A stretch of DNA of 64,000 nucleotides from NCBI GenBank assembly GCA_023455425.1, contig JAEYCM010000020.1, forward strand, positions 45,644 to 109,643. The letters run 5' to 3'. Every line of letters begins with the position of its first letter. Positions within the stretch are counted from its first letter, which is position 1. This stretch comes from Bacillota bacterium. GTDB lineage: Bacteria > Bacillota > Clostridia > Christensenellales > CAG-138. The translations under genes were made by a program, and so were the position numbers. The notes under the pieces were generated by a model. That model made no database searches. It saw only the letters and a list, made by a program, of their open reading frames with translations, and had not been told where the DNA came from. Shown piece by piece: positions 58,920-64,000 of this stretch.

Positions 58920-59681
58920 TTGTTTGTTACCATAGACGGCATCAAAACCCGGTATGAAGTATACGGCGAAGGCGAGCCCGTCCTCATATTGCATGGCTGG
59001 GGGGCAAGCATTGAAGCCGTGCGTTCCATTGCCAACTGTGTGAGTTCGCTCGGCATGCGCGCGATCTGCTTTGACTTTCCCGGATTTGGCGAAAGCGAAG
59101 AACCTCCCGCGCCCTGGGGCGTGCCGGAATATGCGGCGTTTACCCGTAGGTTTATGGAAGAATTCTCCCTGTACGGCGTGGATGTGGTGTGCCATTCCTT
59201 TGGCGGCCGCGTTACGATACTCCTTGCCAGTGAGGATCCGAAGCTGTTCCGCCGTCTGGTGTTGGTGGATGCCGCGGGCATTCGGCCCAAACGCACGCTC
59301 AAATGGTATGTAAGGACCTATACCTATAAGCTTGGAAAGTTCTTGGCGCGCATCGGTTGGATCGACCGGGTATTGCACTTAAAGGAAAGACAGAAAGCCG
59401 CAGGTTCGGAAGATTACCGCGCGCTCAAAAGCGATCTCATGCGCGCCGTGTTTGTAAAAACCGTGAATTTAGACTTAACCGACCGACTGTCCCGCATCAA
59501 AAATTCCACGCTGCTCATCTGGGGGGATCAGGATACCTACTCGCCCCTTTACATGGGCAAGCTGATGGAGCAGCGCATCCCCGACGCGGGGCTTGTGGTG
59601 TTTGAAGGGGCAGGCCATTTTTCGTATGCGGATCAGTATCCGCGTTTTTGCGCGGTGCTCAAGGCGTTTTTCAGGCCCTAG
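58920..59681 (+). CDS. Alpha/beta hydrolase
   Basis: The 253-residue protein has the fold's oxyanion segment LILHGWGAS, the nucleophile elbow CHSFGGR, the acid region LLIWGDQDTYSPLY and the catalytic His in EGAGHFSYADQYP. It resembles epoxide-hydrolase/MhpC-like serine hydrolases; the substrate is unknown. The start is TTG at 58920 with GGAGGG six bases upstream. It lies upstream of the MurF-like/Ddl pair, separated by a 186-base structured gap. Confidence 0.9.
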   Translation: MFVTIDGIKTRYEVYGEGEPVLILHGWGASIEAVRSIANCVSSLGMRAICFDFPGFGESEEPPAPWGVPEYAAFTRRFMEEFSLYGVDVVCHSFGGRVTILLASEDPKLFRRLVLVDAAGIRPKRTLKWYVRTYTYKLGKFLARIGWIDRVLHLKERQKAAGSEDYRALKSDLMRAVFVKTVNLDLTDRLSRIKNSTLLIWGDQDTYSPLYMGKLMEQRIPDAGLVVFEGAGHFSYADQYPRFCAVLKAFFRP

Positions 59682-59867
59682 GACGGCTGCCGAAACGATA
59701 GCTAGAGACATGGTGATGTGGCGAGCCCCGCTAAGCCGAAGGAAGAAGCGCCGCATAGCAAGCAGCGCAAAGCTGCGCAGATGAGGCAACGCGGGACGAT
59801 AAGATCCGCATAGACACCGGCTGGATGAATAAGTTGTTCTGAGCAATCAGCAAGTTAGGAGGTCCGG
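59682..59867. other. Structured intergenic segment, no gene seen
   Basis: The gap contains several local inverted repeats, for example GCAGC-GCAAA-GCTGC near 59761-59776 and CCCGCT/AGCGGG-like arms around it. No start codon with a ribosome site opens a convincing frame on either strand. It may be an interspersed repeat or a structured RNA upstream of the MurF-like gene. Confidence 0.4.
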
Positions 59868-61505
59868 ATGACAGGAATCTGGAATTTATTTTTCGCCATA
59901 CTCGCGGCAGCTTCCACGACGTTTGCGGCGCTGCATACCGTACATATGCTGCAATTGGAAAGCTACCAGGGCAATATGTATCTGAAATGGATTCGGCGCG
60001 CGGGCGCGCAGGACTGCCTGCTTTCTTTTTTGTTGGGCGGCATGGCGTTCTTGTTGCATATCGCTTGGGTATTCTTTTACTATAGCCAACCGCTGTTTGC
60101 CGATATTCTCTGGTATGGCGGGGATGCCGCGTTTATCGGCTCAATGCTCTACATCGGCTTTTCCAACAAAAAACTCCCGGCAAAAAAGCCTCTGGCGTTC
60201 ACCGGGCGCGTCAAGCGGCTGATTGGCTGTTTCTTCCTCTTAAGTTTCCTGTTCCACATGGGGCTGTTCCTGCCCTATAACATCTCTGGCTGGGGCGGTA
60301 TCTTAGGCATGAATCTGATCCGGTACCTGCCGGGCTTGCTGCTGCCGTTTTTTGTGTTGCTTGCGCATGTGGTGACGCTTCCCGTTGAAAATTCCGTCAA
60401 GCGCTGGTATTATAACGATGCAAAAAAGAAGCTTGCCGCACGGCAGGATTTGATCAAGATCGGCATCACGGGCAGCTATGGAAAAACCAGCACCAAGTTT
60501 ATCCTCGGCACCATACTGCAGGAAGAATGGAATACACTCGTAACCCCGTCCAGCTTCAATACGCCCATGGGCATTACGCGCGTCGTCCGCGAGCAGTTAA
60601 AAACCGAACATCAGGCGTTTGTGGCCGAGATGGGCGCGCGCTACAGGGGTGATATTGCGGAGCTCTGCAGGCTCGTACAGCCGAAATATGGCATTATTAC
60701 TTCCGTTGGCAAACAGCACTTGGATACCTTCGGCTCTTACGAGACTGTGATAGAGACCAAGTCCGAGCTTTTGTATGCATTGCCTGAAGATGGCGCGGCT
60801 TTTTTGAACGGCGATAATCCGGATTGCCGCCGTATGTATGAGCGCCTGCCTTTGACAAACAAGTTCCTGTTCGGCTTATCCGGCAACGGGCTATACTTAA
60901 AAGCGGAAGAGATTGAAGTGAGCAGCTCCGGGAGCACATTCACGCTGGTGACGGATACAGGGGAGCGTGTCCGGTGCGCAACACAGTTATTGGGCAAACA
61001 CAACATCGGCAATATCACCGGCGCTGCGGCGCTTGCAAGGTATCTTGGCGCGTCTTTGGAATCCATTGCCATAGGCATTGAAAACCTTGCGCCGGTGGAG
61101 CACCGCCTGCAGCTTGTGCAGGGGCAGAACGGCATCACCGTAATTGATGATGCGTTTAACGCCAATCCTTCGGGCACCAAAGCGGCGCTGGAGGTATTGA
61201 AGAGTTTTGCGCCTGCGCGCCGCATCATCGTCACCCCCGGTATGATCGAACTGGGCGGGGAAGAAGAGCGCTTCAATGAGGAATTCGGCCGAGATATCGC
61301 GTATGCGGCGGATATTGCCATATTGGTGGGCCGAGGACGCGTTGCGCCCATCCGCCGCGGGTTGATCGACGGCGGTTTCCCGGAAGACTGCATTGTGCAG
61401 GTGGATACGCTTAGAGAGGCCACAGAGAAGCTCCCACTCTATACCGAACCCGGCTGCGTGGTGCTTTTTGAAAACGATTTGCCGGATAATTACGACAAAG
61501 CCTGA
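59868..61505 (+). CDS. MurF-like Mur ligase with N-terminal membrane segments
   Basis: The 545-residue protein has three or four hydrophobic helices in its first 170 residues, then a Mur-ligase ATPase: P-loop GITGSYGKTSTKFILG (near residue 200), SFNTPMGITRVV, AEMGARYRGDIAEL, the central ligase domain with NGDNPDC, and the C-terminal domain with VIDDAFNANPSGTKAAL. Layout resembles MurF-type D-Ala-D-Ala adding enzymes, and the next gene encodes a Ddl-like ligase that would make its substrate. The membrane part is not found in classical MurF, so it could be a second, specialised ligase. RBS is TTAGGAGG. Confidence 0.85.
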   Translation: MTGIWNLFFAILAAASTTFAALHTVHMLQLESYQGNMYLKWIRRAGAQDCLLSFLLGGMAFLLHIAWVFFYYSQPLFADILWYGGDAAFIGSMLYIGFSNKKLPAKKPLAFTGRVKRLIGCFFLLSFLFHMGLFLPYNISGWGGILGMNLIRYLPGLLLPFFVLLAHVVTLPVENSVKRWYYNDAKKKLAARQDLIKIGITGSYGKTSTKFILGTILQEEWNTLVTPSSFNTPMGITRVVREQLKTEHQAFVAEMGARYRGDIAELCRLVQPKYGIITSVGKQHLDTFGSYETVIETKSELLYALPEDGAAFLNGDNPDCRRMYERLPLTNKFLFGLSGNGLYLKAEEIEVSSSGSTFTLVTDTGERVRCATQLLGKHNIGNITGAAALARYLGASLESIAIGIENLAPVEHRLQLVQGQNGITVIDDAFNANPSGTKAALEVLKSFAPARRIIVTPGMIELGGEEERFNEEFGRDIAYAADIAILVGRGRVAPIRRGLIDGGFPEDCIVQVDTLREATEKLPLYTEPGCVVLFENDLPDNYDKA

Positions 61506-61513
61506 TAGGCCCA

Positions 61514-61522
61514 TGGTATAAT
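61514..61522 (+). promoter_or_regulatory. Extended -10 promoter of the ddl-like gene
   Basis: TGGTATAAT (TG-n-TATAAT) lies 38 bases before the ddl start, just after the MurF-like stop codon. Confidence 0.6.
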
Positions 61523-61559
61523 GCACGCCTAGAAGTCAGGTTAGACAGGAGGAATGAAT

Positions 61560-62756
61560 ATGCCGCAAAAGCTTGCCGTGCTGTTTGGCAGCCGCTCCAC
61601 CGAACACGATGTTTCCATCGTTTCCGGGTTACAGCTGCTGGAAAATGTCAACAAACAAAAGTATGACGCTTACCCCGTATATGTCGCAAGGACGGGGGAG
61701 TGGTTCATTGGAGATCCGCTTAAAAACATTTCGTTCTATAAGAACTTTGACCCGAACGCCAAAGGGCTTACGCGCGTCTATTTGCCGCCCGTGCCCAACT
61801 GCGGCGGGCTATACTCCTTATCCAGCGGCGGCCTGTTCCAGAAGGCGGGCGTCAAAGTCATAGATATGGATTGCGCCATCCTCGCGTTCCATGGCATGCA
61901 TGGGGAAGACGGCTGCATGCAGGGCTTGTTTGAGCTATGCGATATTCCGTATTCAAGCGTGGGTGTCACAGGCTCCGGCGTAGGTATGGATAAGATCATT
62001 ATGAAGGCTGTGTTTCAAAGCATGGGCCTGCCCGTGCTGCCCTCCAAGTACTGCTACCGCTCGCAATGGCTCAGCGACCCGGAAAAGGTATTGAGCGAAA
62101 TGGAGGGCGTAGGGGAGTACCCGCTCTATGTAAAACCCGCCAATCTGGGCTCCAGCATCGGCATCAGCCGCGCGACCGACCGGGAAAGCCTGCGCCGCGC
62201 GATTGATGTGGCCGCCCATTACGACAGACGCATCCTGGTAGAAAAGGGCGTATCAAAACGCAGGGAAATCAACTGCGCCTGCCTTGGATATGGCGCGGAT
62301 TGCATGGCTTCCGCCTGCGAACAGCCTGTCACCCAGGAAGAGCTGTTGAATTTTAAGGATAAGTATCTTGCCGGAGCAAAAGGGCAGGGCATGGAATCGC
62401 TCACCCGTATCATCCCCGCGCCCATCGATGCGGATATGACGCGCCGCATTCAGGAGATGACCTGCGAGATTTTCCGTATGCTCGAATGCAAAGGCGTTGT
62501 TCGGATTGATTTCATGATTGACGAGGCGAACAACAGCGTCTATGTTAATGAAATCAATACCATCCCCGGTTCGTTCGCCTTCTATCTGTTTGAGCCGGTG
62601 GGCGTGCCGTACCCGCAGCTCGTTGACCGTCTGATAGAATACGCTTACGCGGCCTACAAGGAGAAGAAGGGCTCCGTATTCGCCTATGACTCGGAGTTGC
62701 TGCAAAAAGCCGTGCTCGGCGGCGCAAAGGGTGCGAAAGGCGCAAAGCTCAAATGA
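61560..62756 (+). CDS. ddl: D-alanine--D-alanine ligase family protein
   Basis: An ATP-grasp ligase of 398 residues with LAVLFGSRSTEHDVSIVSG, VGMDKIIMKAVFQSMGLPVLP (split), PLYVKPANLGSSIGISRATD, and the metal/substrate region FMIDEANNSVYVNEINTIPGS. The omega-loop segment reads FKDKYL, keeping the Tyr after Lys seen in Ddl rather than the VanA-type replacement, so D-Ala-D-Ala is the likely product. It is longer than E. coli Ddl by about 90 residues. The ATG at 61560 has AGGAGGA at proper spacing; the ATG at 61554 abuts the ribosome site. Confidence 0.9.
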   Translation: MPQKLAVLFGSRSTEHDVSIVSGLQLLENVNKQKYDAYPVYVARTGEWFIGDPLKNISFYKNFDPNAKGLTRVYLPPVPNCGGLYSLSSGGLFQKAGVKVIDMDCAILAFHGMHGEDGCMQGLFELCDIPYSSVGVTGSGVGMDKIIMKAVFQSMGLPVLPSKYCYRSQWLSDPEKVLSEMEGVGEYPLYVKPANLGSSIGISRATDRESLRRAIDVAAHYDRRILVEKGVSKRREINCACLGYGADCMASACEQPVTQEELLNFKDKYLAGAKGQGMESLTRIIPAPIDADMTRRIQEMTCEIFRMLECKGVVRIDFMIDEANNSVYVNEINTIPGSFAFYLFEPVGVPYPQLVDRLIEYAYAAYKEKKGSVFAYDSELLQKAVLGGAKGAKGAKLK

Positions 62757-62798
62757 GCATGATATAGTATCGATTAAGCTAGTTAAGGAGATTGGAAC

Positions 62799-63302
62799 AT
62801 GAGCCTCTATTCCCAATGGACCCAAATCGCGCAGACGGAGCGCGACCCCGCATCCCATAAGGAGTTTTGGAACACCTATTTTGCGGTGGAGACCGAAAAT
62901 TACAAAAAACTGCTCACTGACCATGCCAAAGTTTATGCCGGCACATTAGAGTCGCTTGCGGATACTTTTTCCATGGATACCGTGACGTTCGCGGGGTTCC
63001 TCGACGGCATCAACACCAGCCTCAAAGTCCAGCTTGATTTGGAAAGCCTGACGGAAGAGTCCGAGCTTTCCCTGGACATCGATTTTGAAAAGCTATATTA
63101 CAATATGCTCGACGCCAAAGCGGAATGGCTCTACACCCTTCCGCAGTGGGACGACATTCTAACGGAAGAGCGCCGCCGCGAGATCACAAAAGAATTCCGT
63201 GCCGCCAAGGTGTTTGTAAACGAGACGGCCGTTGGCCGCAACGATCCCTGCCCGTGTGGCAGCGGCAAAAAATATAAGAAGTGCTGCGGCCAAGCGAGCT
63301 GA
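62799..63302 (+). CDS. SEC-C motif protein of unknown function
   Basis: The 167-residue protein has an acidic, mostly helical N-terminal domain of about 145 residues and a C-terminal SEC-C zinc motif (DPCPCGSGKKYKKCCG, residues about 149-164) like the one at the end of SecA. Stand-alone SEC-C proteins are widespread in Firmicutes; some may bind ribosomes or SecB-like partners. The function here is unknown. RBS is AAGGAG. It follows ddl by 42 bases. Confidence 0.88.
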   Translation: MSLYSQWTQIAQTERDPASHKEFWNTYFAVETENYKKLLTDHAKVYAGTLESLADTFSMDTVTFAGFLDGINTSLKVQLDLESLTEESELSLDIDFEKLYYNMLDAKAEWLYTLPQWDDILTEERRREITKEFRAAKVFVNETAVGRNDPCPCGSGKKYKKCCGQAS

Positions 63303-63334
63303 CCGGCACGCTGAACTATTGCTTGTTATTTACA

Positions 63335-63363
63335 GCCCGGGCATCGCGTCCGGGCTACATTTT
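63335..63363 (+). terminator. Rho-independent terminator after the SEC-C gene
   Basis: AGCCCGG (63335-63341) pairs with CCGGGCT (63351-63357) around a 9-base loop, followed by ACATTTTCT. It is weak in T content. Confidence 0.65.
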
Positions 63364-63402
63364 CTATCTTGTCCCGCCGCAAAATGGAAGAGAGGGATGA
63401 AA

Positions 63403-63564
63403 ATGAGATTGCAGCGCTTTAATAGAGCCATTTGTTTTTATAATACAATCCGTCCTGCATACAATAACATTCAATGCTTGGACAAATTTTCTTCATATAT
63501 GAGGAAAAACGGCAGTTGGTTTTCGCGCTTTCGCTTGGCGTTTCAGGGGTGTTTCGCCTCCTGA
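63403..63564 (+). CDS. Possible small protein of 53 residues
   Basis: A short frame (MRLQRFNRAICFYNTIRP at the start) has GAGAGGG six bases before its ATG, lies after a terminator, and occupies the gap before the tRNA cluster. It has no recognisable motif, and no promoter was found for it. It may be chance; a real small basic protein cannot be excluded. Confidence 0.2.
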   Translation: MRLQRFNRAICFYNTIRPAYNNIQCLDKFSSYMRKNGSWFSRFRLAFQGCFAS

Positions 63565-63583
63565 TGCATTTTTGATCTGACCA

Positions 63584-63612
63584 TTGACAGGGCATTCTCT
63601 TTCTGTTAGAAT
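63584..63612 (+). promoter_or_regulatory. Promoter of the tRNA cluster
   Basis: TTGACA (63584-63589), 17 bases, TAGAAT (63607-63612): consensus -35 and strong -10, about 75 bases before the first tRNA. Confidence 0.88.
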
Positions 63613-63692
63613 ACTTAACTGTCGGTAGTGCAAGCGTGGTCTTTGAATTGGGTACCGGCGGCGTTGGACTTACCTGCTCGCATCATTATCCT

Positions 63693-63769
63693 GCGCCTGT
63701 AGCTCAGCAGGATAGAGCAACGGCCTTCTAAGCCGTAGGTCCCGGGTTCGAATCCCTGCAGGCGCGCCA
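63693..63769 (+). tRNA. tRNA-Arg (anticodon TCT)
   Basis: A full cloverleaf: acceptor GCGCCTG/CAGGCGC, D arm AGCTCAGCAGGATAGAGC, anticodon arm ACGGC-CTTCTAA-GCCGT with anticodon TCT, T arm CCGGGTTCGAATCCCTG-type, discriminator G, encoded CCA. Reads AGA. Confidence 0.97.
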
Positions 63770-63780
63770 ATTGGTTTCTT

Positions 63781-63858
63781 GGTGGGTATAGTTCAGATGG
63801 TTAGAATGCCAGATTGTGGCTCTGGAGGTCGTGGGTTCGAATCCCACTACCCACCCCA
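63781..63858 (+). tRNA. tRNA-His (anticodon GTG)
   Basis: Acceptor GTGGGTA/TACCCAC with an encoded G at position -1 (63781) opposite C73, as required for HisRS recognition. The anticodon arm is CCAGA-TTGTGGC-TCTGG with anticodon GTG. CCA is encoded. This GUN tRNA is a substrate for the queA/tgt pathway encoded at 55-57 kb. Confidence 0.97.
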
Positions 63859-63885
63859 ATACCAAGTTCTACACGGATACATCGG

Positions 63886-63959
63886 TGGGGTGTAGCCAAG
63901 CGGTAAGGCACGGGACTTTGACTCCCGCATCGTAGGTTCGATCCCTGCCACCCCAGCCA
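63886..63959 (+). tRNA. tRNA-Gln (anticodon TTG)
   Basis: Acceptor TGGGGTG/CACCCCA, anticodon arm CGGGA-CTTTGAC-TCCCG with anticodon TTG, discriminator G and encoded CCA. The T1-A72 start is typical for bacterial tRNA-Gln. Confidence 0.97.
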
Positions 63960-63961
63960 AT

Positions 63962-64000
63962 GACCCGTTAGCTCAGTCGGTAGAGCACTTGACTTTTAAT
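63962..64000 (+). tRNA. tRNA-Lys (anticodon TTT), truncated by the window end
   Basis: The 5' half is visible: acceptor GACCCGT, D arm AGCTCAGTCGGTAGAGC, 5' anticodon stem CTTGA and loop CTTTTAA with anticodon TTT. The 3' half lies beyond the window. Confidence 0.9.

Noticed and set aside
59475..59846. Minus-strand frame of 123 codons over the hydrolase end and the structured gap
   Set aside because: Half of it is antisense to the hydrolase and the rest reads through a repeat-like structured segment; no ribosome site.

Overview
The window is a 64 kb stretch of ordinary chromosome from a Gram-positive-type anaerobe, most likely a fairly GC-rich member of the class Clostridia. The evidence is a SCIFF ranthipeptide precursor with its radical-SAM maturase, a Pta-AckA acetate pathway, a T-box in front of valS, an IscR-type cysteine desulfurase/IscU operon, IreB, RqcH, YlbJ, HemZ and a SpoIVFA/SpoIVFB-like pair. 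Most reading frames have strong Shine-Dalgarno sequences, and several genes start with TTG or GTG. I saw no prophage, transposase, CRISPR array or rRNA. Genus-level placement cannot be made from the sequence alone.

Layout. 1-6.3 kb: a truncated sugar isomerase-like gene, pgi, an orphan sugar-binding lipoprotein, then a RodA-like SEDS protein followed by a degenerate LytM protein and an M50 membrane protease. 6.4-13.6 kb: a paired radical-SAM/DUF2344 module with RNase G, an FAH-family enzyme, a TrpR-like regulator and rqcH. 13.6-16.9 kb: a rearranged ylbJ / patatin / tmcAL cluster. 17-19.3 kb: pta-ackA. 19.3-21 kb: a palindrome-rich leader and the SCIFF peptide/maturase pair. 21-32.3 kb: an L,D-transpeptidase lipoprotein, secD-secF, recJ, apt, rsh (relA/spoT), dtd, an MBL hydrolase and hemZ. 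32.3-38.7 kb: a membrane diguanylate cyclase, T-box-valS and glyA.

38.7-46.6 kb: the iscR-iscS-iscU operon behind a recognisable IscR-type operator, then ireB, an aldo/keto reductase, ruvX, DUF1292, DUF512, der and plsY. 46.7-53.4 kb: a LysR regulator, an alpha/beta hydrolase, two adjacent enzyme-fold proteins that have lost catalytic residues (a NagB-like and a beta-carbonic-anhydrase-like protein), udg, yebC, a SIMPL protein and a polysaccharide deacetylase. 53.5-54.8 kb: a more AT-rich island with an HD-GYP protein and an XRE regulator. 55-63.3 kb: queA-tgt-tsaE-tsaB-rimI, an alpha/beta hydrolase, a MurF-like/Ddl pair and a SEC-C protein. The window ends in a tRNA cluster: Arg, His, Gln and a truncated Lys.

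Most genes serve translation and tRNA quality control (valS, dtd, tgt/queA, tsaE/tsaB/rimI, rqcH, tmcAL, tRNAs), envelope assembly (SEDS, L,D-transpeptidase, MurF/Ddl, SecDF, PlsY), stress and second-messenger signalling (Rsh, GGDEF, HD-GYP, IreB) and Fe-S supply. The least explained items are the two translationally linked pseudoenzyme-like genes at 48.7-50.0 kb, the seven-cysteine SCIFF peptide with its long palindromic leader, the binding lipoprotein with a disordered insert in its C-lobe, and two structured intergenic elements.
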